A stretch of DNA of 44,704 nucleotides. Origin: Porticoccaceae bacterium (GTDB lineage: Bacteria > Pseudomonadota > Gammaproteobacteria > Pseudomonadales > Porticoccaceae). How positions within the stretch are numbered: position 1 is the first letter of the stretch; each line of letters begins with the position of its first letter. Below the pieces are notes generated by a model. It had not been told where the DNA came from. It saw only the letters and a program-made list of their open reading frames with translations, and ran no database searches. Shown in pieces: positions 1 to 9,682 of the stretch. The position numbers and the translations under genes are program-made. The stretch is taken from the NCBI GenBank assembly GCA_023228865.1, contig JALOAH010000033.1, positions 1 through 44,704 of the forward strand, written 5' to 3'.

Positions 1-116
1 TCAGTCTTATTGAGATTGGAATAATCCATAGCACACCGTTTTATGTATTTATGTCGCGGAAATCACTTTACCACCATAATAGGAGCGGGAAAAGTGAGGT
101 TAATCTTCCCTGTTCT

Positions 117-154
117 GTTGAAAAAAAGAGCCAGCGCGGCAAAACCTTGCTGGC
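117..154 (-). terminator. Rho-independent terminator of the DUF3604 gene
   Basis: Read on the minus strand, the 6-bp stem GCCAGC/GCTGGC (130-154), with an inner GG/CC pair, is followed directly by a T-rich run (TCTTTTTTTC). It lies about 100 bp past the stop of the DUF3604 gene in the right orientation. The rest of 1-255 holds no convincing gene; one short plus-strand reading frame there has no ribosome site or recognisable product. Confidence 0.65.
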
Positions 155-255
155 ACAAAAGCGTGGAGAGACTGCTATCAAAAAAATCAACACTTAGCTT
201 GACTTTCCTCTCATCCATCGCTGGGGACACTGAAGCAATTGTTTAAAAACTATCA

Positions 256-2076
256 TCAGGGGTTGTACCAAATGGATGAAGAATAGGCGCGTTCTTCAAT
301 CATAGCCGGGTGCCCGGTGGTCGCCACTGGATCCACTTCCAGAGCCAGGGTGTCAAAGAGGGTATTTCTTGGCGTTGGAATCTGCAGAATCCTGACGTAG
401 TAAAAGGCACGTTGCTTGGGATCGAAGTCGGGGTCTGTCCATACCGTTGCCAACTGCGCAGCGCCAATAGTATTGCTATAGCGACCGGTTTTTGCATCCA
501 CAGTGCTGCCAACAGAGGGCAATTTGCCATGGGCATCCAATTTGCGATCACCAGCCCAGGCGACCTCGTAGACCTTTTCGTGGCTTTTGTCGTCGTCGCC
601 CAACCAACCCTTGACCACTTGAATTCGATCCAGGTTTGCTTCGTTGGGATCTTTAACCGCATGAATCAACAGGGACGGCGCACGGCCTTGGGGCGCCTGA
701 GTTAGATCCCCACCCATGGGTACGCCTTTTTTGTAACCAACAGCGGCGATATTTTTTGTTTTGGCATCGCGGTCGGCAAAATTAAACCCTCCAAAGACAC
801 GCAAAGCAATGCGTGGCCCCGTGGTGCCATACACTTCCCGGCGCTTGAAGGCGGCAAGAATTTCCTCCCTGCTGTTATTTTTTGCCCAAACGGCGGCTCG
901 CCCTGCAGCGGCGGCATCCCAGCCTGTGGCGCCGGAATTGGCCAGGCCACCGCCGCGGGTTTCAGGCTTGGCATCCGCCACCACCTTGCCATAGAAAGCA
1001 TCCTCCTCCGATGAACTGAGGCTGGTGTGGGAGTCCGTCGAGCCTATAACGCCAAATTTATAGGGGTTGACGCCTACTTTTTTCTCAATTTCAAGCCCGC
1101 GCAATAATGCCGGGCGCACATAGTCGGCGGCGGTTACGGTCGGCTCTTCAGGCCAGGCAAGCAGGGATGGATAAAACTCATAGGTGGCAAACTCGTCATT
1201 GGGGGAAAGGTTGCCATGGGTTTCGGAATTGCCTTTGGCCTGAGTGATTTCCACCACCGGCTCCCAACGGGCGCGAATTTCAGCGTAAGCCTTGTCGATA
1301 GGCTTGCCGTTGCTGTCCACCGTATTAAACATTTTGCCTTTGGAAACATTGGAATTATGGGGAATAGCAACAAAGTCCACGCCAGTTTGTTGTACGGTGC
1401 TGTCGAGATAAGCCCAAAGGTCTTCCGGCTTAGCACTTTGCATGGCGCTGAAAGGCAAAAAACTTTTTGCGGTTTCACCACCAGCGGCAGTAAATACCAC
1501 TCGATGAAGATTGCTGTTATTACTGTGGGACGTATATTCCCAGCCGACAATGGCCGAAAACTGGCCTGGCTCATTGTATTTGTCAGCGGCATCAACAATA
1601 TCATTCCAATTGCGCTGCTTTACCGCCTTGCTGTCAAACACGGCCTTGATGTCAGGATCCGATGTAAACATGGCCTCCGACATCGCCTTGTAAGCTTCCT
1701 TGGTATTGCCTTCCTTCAGGTACTTGTAAGCCTTCTGACCTATTGGGTGGTCAAGGAAAGCCGGTTCGCCCTGACCAACCATTCGCGACACACCCAGCAT
1801 TTCGGCATGGTCGGCCACCACCAGAAAGTCCAGGGGTAACTCCAGTCGAACCCAAGCCCCGGTGCCAGGGTTAATGACGGGTAAGCCCTTGGCAAAACGG
1901 TAGGCAGCATCCGGATCCCCCGTTGCATTGCCAAACATATAGGCGTCAAACGAATAGGAAGTGTGGACGTGGGTATCGCCCCACAAAAGCACAGGCTCTT
2001 CAGCCCAAACCTGGCTGGCAACCTGTATTGTCGCCACTGCACACAGAGTGGCCATCATCTTTCCCATGCACAACAT
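256..2076 (-). CDS. Secreted DUF3604 family protein (PHP-like metal-binding)
   Basis: A 606-residue DUF3604 protein. Residues 1-25 form a signal peptide ending VWA before EEP, so the protein is probably periplasmic or exported. The mature N-terminus has a GDTHVHTSYSFDA motif (about residues 33-45), a histidine pair resembling the metal-binding start of PHP-type phosphoesterases. A later stretch, EITQAKGNSETHGN, and GSTDSHTS are also typical of DUF3604. The family's biochemical function is not established; hydrolase activity is inference from the PHP resemblance. The start at 2076 is preceded by AAAGGA at good spacing. The gene stands alone, 660 bp beyond the SnoaL-like gene, with a BIME element between them and a terminator of its own. 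Confidence 0.85.
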   Translation of the reverse strand: MLCMGKMMATLCAVATIQVASQVWAEEPVLLWGDTHVHTSYSFDAYMFGNATGDPDAAYRFAKGLPVINPGTGAWVRLELPLDFLVVADHAEMLGVSRMVGQGEPAFLDHPIGQKAYKYLKEGNTKEAYKAMSEAMFTSDPDIKAVFDSKAVKQRNWNDIVDAADKYNEPGQFSAIVGWEYTSHSNNSNLHRVVFTAAGGETAKSFLPFSAMQSAKPEDLWAYLDSTVQQTGVDFVAIPHNSNVSKGKMFNTVDSNGKPIDKAYAEIRARWEPVVEITQAKGNSETHGNLSPNDEFATYEFYPSLLAWPEEPTVTAADYVRPALLRGLEIEKKVGVNPYKFGVIGSTDSHTSLSSSEEDAFYGKVVADAKPETRGGGLANSGATGWDAAAAGRAAVWAKNNSREEILAAFKRREVYGTTGPRIALRVFGGFNFADRDAKTKNIAAVGYKKGVPMGGDLTQAPQGRAPSLLIHAVKDPNEANLDRIQVVKGWLGDDDKSHEKVYEVAWAGDRKLDAHGKLPSVGSTVDAKTGRYSNTIGAAQLATVWTDPDFDPKQRAFYYVRILQIPTPRNTLFDTLALEVDPVATTGHPAMIEERAYSSSIWYNP

Positions 2077-2140
2077 TCTGTTATCCTTTTTTGGTGAGTG
2101 CTGTTGATTTGGCGGAGCTTTTCATTGAACTGCGCTTGTA

Positions 2141-2244
2141 TTGCTTCAATTTGATATTGTCAGTCTTACAGAATCTTCAGGCATGGCCAGCCCTGCTGGC
2201 GATAACTCCTCCATAAGAAAAAATCAAATTGAAAGAGTACTAGC
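2141..2244. repeat. Palindromic BIME/REP-type element, copy 1
   Basis: An approximately 104-bp imperfect palindrome. The outer arms TTCAATTTGA and TCAAATTGAA flank a REP core CCAGCCCTGCTGG. The right arm continues as TCAAATTGAAAGAGTACTAG, which recurs almost unchanged at 20706-20729. The left arm matches the reverse complement of 13455-13512. It lies upstream of the DUF3604 gene, between transcription units. Confidence 0.7.
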
Positions 2245-2736
2245 ATCAATGCGGGCAAACACACCAAACGTATTGCTACCTCATAACAGGTAAAGACAGA
2301 TGAAACCCTAAAACCCGCTACTGTCACTGAAAAAATTTTTCAAACAAATGCCTTGGTACGGACTTCTCATGAATGGCTCGCTGCATATAGCCAACGACCT
2401 GCACATTTTTTATGCCCAAAAGCTTGAATATTGAGAAAAGGGAGACCACAAGGCTGTTCAGAGCCTTATGCTAAAAAGATAATAATAAAATATAACTATT
2501 TAAAATTAAAAGGAAATTATCGGATTACTGGCAGCCCACCAGAGCCCTGCTGTTTTAAAATTCTGATGTCGAGCTGGCTGGACTGGCGTGGTTCAATACT
2601 GGGGAACGAAGCCCAACACCAGCAAGGCACTGCCTCACCCGAACTGTTGGACTTCGTTTATCGGCCACCTACAAATAATCCTACAAAATCACATCGAAAT
2701 ACCACTAACCAATTTGCTATGACCCACAACCAACGA
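2245..2736. other. Intergenic region without recognisable gene
   Basis: This AT-rich stretch separates the SnoaL-like gene from the DUF3604 gene. A reading frame on the plus strand runs into the antisense of the SnoaL-like gene and has no credible start, so I regard it as a shadow. A weak inverted repeat near 2595-2650 (CCAACA/TGTTGG) could end the upstream operon, but there is no T tract. Confidence 0.5.
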
Positions 2737-3144
2737 TCAGGACTCAGCAACCAACAATTCCGCAGTATGCATGGTATCCAGGTATTCCTTGACGGAGGCG
2801 ATTTTATTGCCCCGTACGGTTACAAGAAAATGATACTCGTTCTCATAGACGAAGCCACTGGGAAATTCACCGTGGGATACGGCTTCCACGGCTACGCGAT
2901 CATCCTCAGCAGTCATGATTTTGGGGATAATTTTCAAGCCATCTTTGGTTCCGGGAACAAGCTGTTCCAGTAGCCCGCGCATCTCCTGTTTCGATTTCAG
3001 TCCCGCAATGGAAAACAGGTGCGGCTTACCACCAACCCACCAGGTACCATCGTCCGTCATCATGGCCATGGCACCAGCGATGTCTTTGCGACCAAAGCAG
3101 GCGAAAAATTCTGCAACCAATTTCTTGTTTTTATCAAGATCCAT
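2737..3144 (-). CDS. SnoaL-like / NTF2-fold protein
   Basis: A 135-residue protein of the SnoaL-like (NTF2 superfamily) type. It opens with the characteristic helix LVAEFFACFGRKDIAGAMAM followed by MTDDGTWWVGG, and has the later strand pattern VAVEAVSHGEF and ENEYHFLVTVRGNKIASVKEYLD. The length matches single-domain members, which include polyketide cyclases, ketosteroid isomerases and dehydratases as well as proteins of unknown role. The substrate cannot be read from sequence. It is the last gene of a tight minus-strand operon, 26 bp after the SDR gene, so a role in the same pathway is likely. Confidence 0.8.
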   Translation of the reverse strand: MDLDKNKKLVAEFFACFGRKDIAGAMAMMTDDGTWWVGGKPHLFSIAGLKSKQEMRGLLEQLVPGTKDGLKIIPKIMTAEDDRVAVEAVSHGEFPSGFVYENEYHFLVTVRGNKIASVKEYLDTMHTAELLVAES

Positions 3145-3170
3145 TTCAAAATCCTCTGATTAAGTATTAT

Positions 3171-3950
3171 TCAGTGCAACTGTATTACCTGGCCAGCATC
3201 GACGCTGAGCACGGCACCATTGATAAAGCTCGAGGCATCACTGGCCAGAAGCAGTAAAGCCCCATCGAGTTCTTCCACTCGTCCAGGACGCTTGAGTGGA
3301 TGACGTTCAATATCCGCCTTGCCAGCATCAGTCTCAAAGTATTCAGCCACCATTTCTGTAAGGAAAAAACCTGGTGCAATGGCATTGCAACGAATTCCAG
3401 TACCAAACATATCCCTCGCCATTGACTTGGTGAGGTGATTTGCGGCGGCCTTGAGGGTTCCATAAGTGGGCACACCCAGCATAACCTGCGTACCAATAAT
3501 AGAGGTGATGTTGACGATGGCGCCAGACTCTTTGACCTCAATGAGGCGGCGTGAGAATGTGCGCGATGTCCGCATGACACCCGAAAGGTTAACGTTGATG
3601 AGATTATCCCAATTGCCATCCTTCACATCCGGAAACAAACCGAAATCCAACTGGGCTGCGGCATTAACCAGCACGTTCACGCGCCCGACACGCTTTTCTG
3701 CCTCATCAAATGCTGACTCGACATTATCCGTACTGCCAACATCCATCGCTATGGCAATGGCTTTGCCGCCATCCTTAATGATACTTGCAGCGACCTTCTC
3801 AATACGGTCGACTCGTCGCGCCGCACAAATGACCGTTGCACCGGCGTCGGCAAGGGTGTGCGCAAAGCGCTCACCCATGCCGGACGCGGCGCCAGTTACC
3901 ATGACGGTTTTTCCCGCCATGGAAAAAAGCTTTTCGATTTTAGACATCAT
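3171..3950 (-). CDS. Short-chain dehydrogenase/reductase (SDR)
   Basis: A 259-residue classical SDR predicted to oxidise or reduce a hydroxyl/carbonyl with NAD(P)(H). The glycine-rich motif TGAASGMG is at residues 19-26. The usual NNAG is replaced by NAAA at 96-99. The catalytic set is Ser150, Tyr163 and Lys167 (YGTLK), followed by the PG motif at IAPGFF. ARRVDR after strand 2 places arginines where NADP-preferring enzymes often have them, but cofactor choice is uncertain. The second methionine is an equally possible start. It sits 30 bp after the DUF1214 gene and 26 bp before the SnoaL-like gene in one operon. Confidence 0.9.
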   Translation of the reverse strand: MMSKIEKLFSMAGKTVMVTGAASGMGERFAHTLADAGATVICAARRVDRIEKVAASIIKDGGKAIAIAMDVGSTDNVESAFDEAEKRVGRVNVLVNAAAQLDFGLFPDVKDGNWDNLINVNLSGVMRTSRTFSRRLIEVKESGAIVNITSIIGTQVMLGVPTYGTLKAAANHLTKSMARDMFGTGIRCNAIAPGFFLTEMVAEYFETDAGKADIERHPLKRPGRVEELDGALLLLASDASSFINGAVLSVDAGQVIQLH

Positions 3951-3980
3951 TGTTCCTTTATAGCTAGCTTGTGGTTACTG

Positions 3981-5165
3981 TTATTCCCGGCGCAACCGAG
4001 CGAATGACCAGGCGCGATTGCGCAGCGTTTTTTGTCTATCTTCCGCAGTCATTGCCAGGGTTTTACCAGACAGGATGTTGCCCACCTCCGACAATTTAAC
4101 CTTCTTCATGGTTGGAATCGGCACGGAATCAGGCTCGTAATAACGGAGCGATATAAGCCCTTTTTCACGGCCAGCAGCATCGAGCCAATTGGCAACACCG
4201 GGATCCTGGTGAGAAATTACCGCGCGAAAAATCCCTTCCTGGTCAACATAGGCCTGATGGCCATTGAGAGAGCTTTGGCGACGATTATAGTCCAGCCCAT
4301 CCCAAAAATGATTGTAGAGCTGGATACTCCAATAATATGCCTGTGGCAGCTTCACTTCGAGAATAATAGCTTCGTCCTGAGCGCACTGGTAGATGCCTTT
4401 GCCGTACCTTAGCGCTTGCCAACCGATTCTGAAGTTATCAAACTCAATCGAGTTGTCGGGAACAGAATAGTAGGATTTCACCATATCCTGGGAATGCTGG
4501 GGCACATGTTTTAACCAGTCACAGAACAACTCCAAACCTTCAGCCACGGAAGCGGTTGTCATTCCCGGTGCCGGATATTTGGCATTTTCGTTGACGATAA
4601 ACACTTTGGCAGGCTGTTCGTTATCCCAGTCGTAATAATACTGGCGGAAAATGATTTCTCCCTGCCCTGGGGGCAACTGAATCCAATTGACCGCGCCGGG
4701 GGGGCGCTCCCGGCTCAGGGTGATATCGACGTGATTGCCTGGGCCAACCTCAACTTTTGTCAGACGATCGTGCAATGTCCAATCCGGATAATACGCCAAG
4801 CGGCCCTGGCGGGTCTCAATATCGAACACACGGGCGGTGCCGCGATCGCCACTGATGCGATAGACATTGTCACCATGGACGGATGCCCACTGGTAGTGGC
4901 AGTCCGCAGCAGTCAGCCCCCACTGCATCCGTGGACTCAGCAAATTTAATAGTTCTGGATAATTTGGATCCGCCAACTCCATGTTAATCAAAGCTGCGTT
5001 TATCTGACGGGTGAAATGGCGCACACCTTCGGCGCGCGTCAAATCATCTGTTATCAGAGGGTCTTTCCAGACTACATCTTCCAATTCGGCGATCGTCTTC
5101 ACGACTTCATGCCAGATCTTGGGGGTTTGAAAACCAAATTCCTGCAAATCGGTTACCGACGGCAT
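3981..5165 (-). CDS. DUF1214 domain-containing protein
   Basis: A 394-residue protein whose C-terminal half carries the DUF1214 signature: YYWSIQLYNHFWDGLDYN, then ISHQDPGVANWLDAAG and a terminal LRYYEP. No signal peptide is visible, so it is probably cytoplasmic. DUF1214 proteins have no agreed enzymatic role, although they recur in clusters for steroid, terpene and aromatic breakdown. It lies 46 bp after the sulfotransferase gene and 30 bp before the SDR gene, so the four genes are probably cotranscribed. Confidence 0.8.
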   Translation of the reverse strand: MPSVTDLQEFGFQTPKIWHEVVKTIAELEDVVWKDPLITDDLTRAEGVRHFTRQINAALINMELADPNYPELLNLLSPRMQWGLTAADCHYQWASVHGDNVYRISGDRGTARVFDIETRQGRLAYYPDWTLHDRLTKVEVGPGNHVDITLSRERPPGAVNWIQLPPGQGEIIFRQYYYDWDNEQPAKVFIVNENAKYPAPGMTTASVAEGLELFCDWLKHVPQHSQDMVKSYYSVPDNSIEFDNFRIGWQALRYGKGIYQCAQDEAIILEVKLPQAYYWSIQLYNHFWDGLDYNRRQSSLNGHQAYVDQEGIFRAVISHQDPGVANWLDAAGREKGLISLRYYEPDSVPIPTMKKVKLSEVGNILSGKTLAMTAEDRQKTLRNRAWSFARLRRE

Positions 5166-5211
5166 TAGTGTACTCCTTGGGTTATTTAGGTTATTTCAGT
5201 TGTTTAATTGC

Positions 5212-6417
5212 TTAGTCAGTGGATGGAGCAACCCCATCCACAGTAATAAACTGGCTTCGGTACTTGGCAAATCTTTGGTCAATTTTTTCGGGAGTGTAGC
5301 CGTAGTCTGCAGCGGAATAGCTATACTTGCCCCAATGATGCTCGGGCTGGCTCCGTTCCTTGACTTTGAATTTTTCAACGACCTCTTCGGAGAGCTCTCG
5401 GCCTGCACGGGCGTAAATTCGCCGAATAACATCCACCACGTCGCCGACAACTTCCTCGAACTGAACATCCATGATTCGATCTTTGGGAAGTTGTGCACGC
5501 ACTTCCAGGTAGCGATCCACAGATGCGCCCCAGTAATCGAGCATTTCATCACCAAGCACTTTGGTATCGACGTGATCGCTGCTGATGCGTCGAGCCTGCT
5601 CGATCAATGATGCGATCGACGGCAGAATCTTCTGGACATCCCGATGACAGTGAACCAACACTGCATCCGGAAAAGTTTCCAGGAGCACATCGAGGCTGCC
5701 CGTGTGCACCGGGGTTTTCATAACCCAGGGGCGTCCGCGACCACCGCCATCCTGCCACTGCAGGTACTGCATTTGCGCGTGCAAATGCCGATACATGGGG
5801 CGCTGATCGCACTGGCTGATGTAGTTGTAATAACTGGGCATACGCGCAAAAAGCCATGAAATGAGGCACTCGAATGAGCCCTGCATCAGATGAAGCTCTT
5901 CATCAGGCTCCAGCGCTTCAGTGGGATGACGCGCCATCCAACCGGGAAACTGTTCCGCCAGCATTTTTTCAACCGCGAGAGCTGCCTCAATGCGAGCAAC
6001 CGGATTGCCAGGTTGTTCACCGGGAAAAGGAGCGGGATTGATGGTTCGCCAGTAAAGCATACTCTGAATCTGCGGATCTGCAGAGAGTATCCGCTGGAGC
6101 TTGGTGGTTCCGGTGCGCGGCAAACCCAAAATGACAATCGGCTGAACGATTTTTTCTGCCAAAATTTCAGGATGTTGCTTGACGTCCCGAACGTAACGTA
6201 ACCGGTTCACCAGCAAATTGATAATTCCACCAAAATTTATCTGAACGCCCATATCGTTCAGCTGAGCTTCTTTCTCAAGCCCGTTGACCAAAACATTCAG
6301 CCCTTTTAAAAAGTAACGGTCGCCAAAATCATCCAGCCCAGCAACAGATTGGGCTGCAGCGAGCAGGCCATCCACATTTCTGGGTAATTCGTTGGTTTTT
6401 GGTGCAGCAATTGTCAT
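5212..6417 (-). CDS. Sulfotransferase family protein
   Basis: A 401-residue protein of the bacterial Sulfotransfer_3-like group. The 5'-phosphosulfate loop is LGLPRTGTT (residues 98-105) after strand VQPIVI. A second nucleotide-binding stretch, VLVHCHRDVQKILPS, supplies the usual arginine and serine for the 3'-phosphate of PAPS. Homologues of this length with an N-terminal helical extension often lie in catabolic clusters, where their acceptor is unknown. It is first in the four-gene operon and is preceded by GGAG. The copy-A promoter lies 48 bp upstream. A decayed duplicate of its first 12 codons is at 9683-9721. Confidence 0.85.
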   Translation of the reverse strand: MTIAAPKTNELPRNVDGLLAAAQSVAGLDDFGDRYFLKGLNVLVNGLEKEAQLNDMGVQINFGGIINLLVNRLRYVRDVKQHPEILAEKIVQPIVILGLPRTGTTKLQRILSADPQIQSMLYWRTINPAPFPGEQPGNPVARIEAALAVEKMLAEQFPGWMARHPTEALEPDEELHLMQGSFECLISWLFARMPSYYNYISQCDQRPMYRHLHAQMQYLQWQDGGGRGRPWVMKTPVHTGSLDVLLETFPDAVLVHCHRDVQKILPSIASLIEQARRISSDHVDTKVLGDEMLDYWGASVDRYLEVRAQLPKDRIMDVQFEEVVGDVVDVIRRIYARAGRELSEEVVEKFKVKERSQPEHHWGKYSYSAADYGYTPEKIDQRFAKYRSQFITVDGVAPSTD

Positions 6418-6464
6418 GTTTTCTCCAAAAGAAGCCGACTAATTCGACGTCGGCAGATGAATCC

Positions 6465-6529
6465 ATCTTATTCATCGCCAATGCCCGTCACTATCAAATT
6501 TGACCGGCAGGTTATGCAAATTCGTCCAT
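6465..6529 (-). promoter_or_regulatory. Conserved promoter/operator block, copy A
   Basis: On the minus strand it reads GGACGAATTTGCATAACC, then CGGTCAAATTTGATAG. The two AATTTG half-sites start 22 bp apart, about two helical turns. A -10-like TAAGAT (6465-6470) lies 21 bp from the end of the operator. The same layout and spacing occur at 9769-9832 and 12285-12349. It directs transcription into the sulfotransferase operon. Direct repeats at this spacing fit an AraC-family activator; the gene at 9965 is the obvious candidate. Confidence 0.65.
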
Positions 6530-6797
6530 AGGTGTTTATGAGCACACTCCCTGTTTTATTCAATGTAGTCGTACTTTTTATTGACCATGAAGTTGACAGC
6601 TCAAGACTGAGAATTCAAAGACAGTAAAACACCGATATAGAGCGGCCAAAAATTTTCAGGCAGATTATTACCAAAGCCTATCCAGGAGAATGCTCTTGTG
6701 GCCATGTCAGGGACAACAAATTTTGCGGGTGATTTGTATTAATAGCTCCAAAAATTGGGCAATACTCCGATATTCGCTTTGTCATACAGGAAAATTT

Positions 6798-6835
6798 GCA
6801 GCAAGAAACTTTCGATGATGAAAATTTCTTGCTGC
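6798..6835 (-). terminator. Terminator hairpin after TonB-dependent receptor
   Basis: A perfect 11-bp stem (GCAGCAAGAAA/TTTCTTGCTGC) with a 16-base loop that can itself pair as TTTC/GAAA. It starts about 25 bp past the receptor stop codon on the minus strand and is followed by AAATTTT, so it probably terminates the receptor transcript. The remaining 6530-6797 holds no gene that I can recognise. Confidence 0.6.
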
Positions 6836-6861
6836 TTTATCACTGTTTATAGCTATTCTTA

Positions 6862-9294
6862 TCAATACCTCAATTTTAAGCGTACGCCATAGTTTGTAGG
6901 TTCACCTGAAAATCGATAAACAGAATCTGCGTTATAGTTAACGGCTTTCCAGTAATACTCATCGGTAATATTCTGGCCAAAAATCTCTACGCGCCAGCTA
7001 TCATCTAGAGCCCCTAAGCCTACGGCTAAATTCAATAGTGTGTAACTATCAATGGCCATGGAAGGTGCGCCTGTGATTTGCGACTGGCCAGCCCCAAAAA
7101 CCGCGTTCGTCGACGTTTGATGAGAACCATCGATACTGACAAAACTGATAAGATTGTCGTTGATTTGCCCTTCATATCTGGCACCGTACTGTAACGACCA
7201 CTCTGGGGTAAGCGGAATATCTTCACCTTTAAAGTTGATTTGATTACTACCAATCGGAAATGGCCCTCCGTTGAAAAAATCCGAAGTCACCTCTGAGTCC
7301 AAATAGGTGGCGCTGGCATGCAATGACAAACTGGACAGAGGCATCCACTCAACTGACATCTCAGCGCCGGTCACTTCTGATTCGGGGATATTCAACAGTG
7401 CCTGTACCGCACCAAACACGGGATCCTGGATCGTCCCAAGCTGTTGCTTATCCGTGTAGTCGTATTTAAATACTGCCCCTTTTACCTGCATGCTTCCGTC
7501 AAGAAACATAGCTTTTGTACCAACTTCATACGCCAGCAGTTCTTCTTGGGTCACTGGATCTAACTGATTATATTTGGCGGCGCCTAACGCCGGTGACGTA
7601 CCAGCTTTAAACCCTTTACTGACAGTCAAATAAACGAGACTATCATCCGTTGGCGTCCAATCAAGCCCCACACGCCAAGGCACGTTGTTTTCATTGAGCT
7701 CGTTTCTAACATTGCCTAAAAGAAACTCGGGAGGAGGCCCCAGGGTCACACATTCACCGGTGACAACCGTATCGCCAGGATTTCCAAAAGCAGATGCGGA
7801 TAAAGAGCTCACGAACTGCTGCAAAAAGTTTACAGAATCGAATTCACTGGTTGAACAACCGTTAAACTCTTGCTCTGATTTTGTGTAACGGATACCCAGG
7901 TTTAACTTTAAATCCTCAGCGACTTGATAATCCCCATTAGCAAAAACCGAATAGGTATCAGACTCGACACTATTAATAGCTCCAAATCCGAAAAATGGGT
8001 CGAGCCCGAAAGCGGTTGGCGAATAGGATACAGAACCTAATTCATTGACTGAGTCAACCTCGCCATTCGCATCATGCGCGTAATTAACTCCGAGCATCCA
8101 GTTAGCATCACCCTCATCAAGGATGCCACTTAACCGAAATTCTTGGGAGAAACTGTGGGCACTACCATCGACTCTTAGATTATGACTAGAGGTTTTGTTG
8201 CCTGAAACATCCAAGAGGTTATTCTCTTCAAATTCTGCGTAACTGGTGATAGATGTTAAATCAATACCATCTGTAAGAGCATATTCAAGCCGCATACTGA
8301 CCTGATGGTAGTTCATGTCATTTTCAGGCTGCAATGAGCTGTCCCAATCGGCATCCCGAGCTTCATTAGGTGTCACTGGCTGTCTAAGTACCTCTTGCAA
8401 CACAGAGGGGAGAGACGAGAATTCTGCGGAACCAGGGGCCGGCGGCAGATAAAACGCATTATTTGAAGGGTCTCCAGATAGCACATTTTGCGGTTGCTGG
8501 AATCGGAAACCAACCAACTGTCCTGCTTGTGTATCAGACTTATCACTCCAGCCATTAACATTTAGATTGGCTTTGAATGTATCAGTAGGCTCCCAATTAA
8601 GAATAAGTCGACCTGCCATTTTGTCCTTATCGCCCAACTCGCCATCATGGGTGATACTTTCTTGCCAGGCTCCGCCTTTTTCTACTGCTACTGCCAGTCT
8701 GGCTGTAAAAGTGGGGCTCAGGGAACCACTCACAAAGGCACTGGTACTGACCTCATCAAAACGGGTAACACTTGTGTCGAGCCCAGCCTCAAAGGCGTCG
8801 GTGGGTTGTGCCGCGATAAAGTTAACAGCACCGCCTGTAGCATTCTGTCCAAAAAGCGTTCCCTGTGGTCCTTTTAGAATTTCGACACGCTCCACATCCA
8901 AAAAGACACCCTGAGCCATTACTGGTAATGTAAATGGAACCTGATCTTGATAGAGGCTCACGGTTGGTGTTGCCGCCAACGATTGCTCAAAATAACCTAC
9001 CCCGCGCATTGAAAATACGGGTGTACCATTCTTGCTTTTGGATGCCTGTAAACTCGGCTCAATTTTCACCAGGTCTTGGACGGCTGTAACACCTCTTTCC
9101 ACAAGTTGATCACCTGTCTGCGCAGTGATCGCCATACCAACTTCATTGATATTTTGCGAGCGTTTTTGAGCTGTTACTACAATCTCTTCCAGGGCTCGCC
9201 CTGGTGCGCTCTGTGCCAATACCTGAGCCCCGTGAAAACCAGCAATGCCGGCAGCCATAGATGTAATGATGATTTTAACTTTTGAATTTTTCAT
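6862..9294 (-). CDS. TonB-dependent outer-membrane receptor
   Basis: An 810-residue TonB-dependent receptor. A signal peptide (about 1-28, ending VLAQS) precedes a TonB box-like EEIVVTAQKR and a plug domain with VERVEILKGPQGTLFGQNATGGAVNF. The long beta-barrel region ends GVRLKLRY, with the terminal aromatic residue expected for BAM-mediated insertion. Receptors with this plug type are common in sphingomonads and marine gammaproteobacteria and often import organic substrates rather than iron chelates. The substrate here is unknown. It is closely similar to the receptor at 25160-27556. It is probably transcribed from the copy-B promoter, with a leader of roughly 470 bases containing a dead sulfotransferase start. 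Confidence 0.92.
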   Translation of the reverse strand: MKNSKVKIIITSMAAGIAGFHGAQVLAQSAPGRALEEIVVTAQKRSQNINEVGMAITAQTGDQLVERGVTAVQDLVKIEPSLQASKSKNGTPVFSMRGVGYFEQSLAATPTVSLYQDQVPFTLPVMAQGVFLDVERVEILKGPQGTLFGQNATGGAVNFIAAQPTDAFEAGLDTSVTRFDEVSTSAFVSGSLSPTFTARLAVAVEKGGAWQESITHDGELGDKDKMAGRLILNWEPTDTFKANLNVNGWSDKSDTQAGQLVGFRFQQPQNVLSGDPSNNAFYLPPAPGSAEFSSLPSVLQEVLRQPVTPNEARDADWDSSLQPENDMNYHQVSMRLEYALTDGIDLTSITSYAEFEENNLLDVSGNKTSSHNLRVDGSAHSFSQEFRLSGILDEGDANWMLGVNYAHDANGEVDSVNELGSVSYSPTAFGLDPFFGFGAINSVESDTYSVFANGDYQVAEDLKLNLGIRYTKSEQEFNGCSTSEFDSVNFLQQFVSSLSASAFGNPGDTVVTGECVTLGPPPEFLLGNVRNELNENNVPWRVGLDWTPTDDSLVYLTVSKGFKAGTSPALGAAKYNQLDPVTQEELLAYEVGTKAMFLDGSMQVKGAVFKYDYTDKQQLGTIQDPVFGAVQALLNIPESEVTGAEMSVEWMPLSSLSLHASATYLDSEVTSDFFNGGPFPIGSNQINFKGEDIPLTPEWSLQYGARYEGQINDNLISFVSIDGSHQTSTNAVFGAGQSQITGAPSMAIDSYTLLNLAVGLGALDDSWRVEIFGQNITDEYYWKAVNYNADSVYRFSGEPTNYGVRLKLRY

Positions 9295-9682
9295 ATGTTA
9301 TATCCCCACTTTATGTTGATAGCTTTTGAGTCTAGAAAATTGTGATCCCGTTTATTTCTGAACAATACAAATTTAACCTCCTCTTTTATTTCTCCTTTTT
9401 TACCATCAAGCGCTGCCCCAAAATTTGAATCCATATCGCCAGTAGCCTGCCGATAACCCGTTGCTGTGTTGCGTGGAAATACACCTATCGCCTTAACTTG
9501 TTGAGGGAAAAGCATTCCATATAGAAACCAATTTCATTTTCCAGACCTTCTCCTTGCCAGCGCATGATGACGAAATCGAATAGGTCTGAAGAGGTATTGG
9601 TTCGCTGTCCAACCAGGAAAGCGGCATAGTTTAGGGCTGGCCAGACGAGCATGTTCTCAACTTGCAGATTCACAGAGGATAT
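9295..9682 (-). other. Receptor leader region, probable gene debris
   Basis: This stretch lies between the sulfotransferase remnant and the receptor start. Two minus-strand frames (9485-9673 and 9291-9515) overlap. The first gives 62 residues that match nothing I recognise. The second runs into the receptor start and carries an AGGAGG-like stretch too far from any start to matter. I read this as decayed sequence carried with the duplication and now serving as the 5' leader of the receptor transcript. Confidence 0.35.

Noticed and set aside
43..246. 67-residue reading frame at the left edge
   Set aside because: No ribosome site or family resemblance, and it runs through the terminator of the DUF3604 gene.
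2431..2973. 180-residue plus-strand frame
   Set aside because: Half of it is antisense to the SnoaL-like gene and the rest lacks a start signal.
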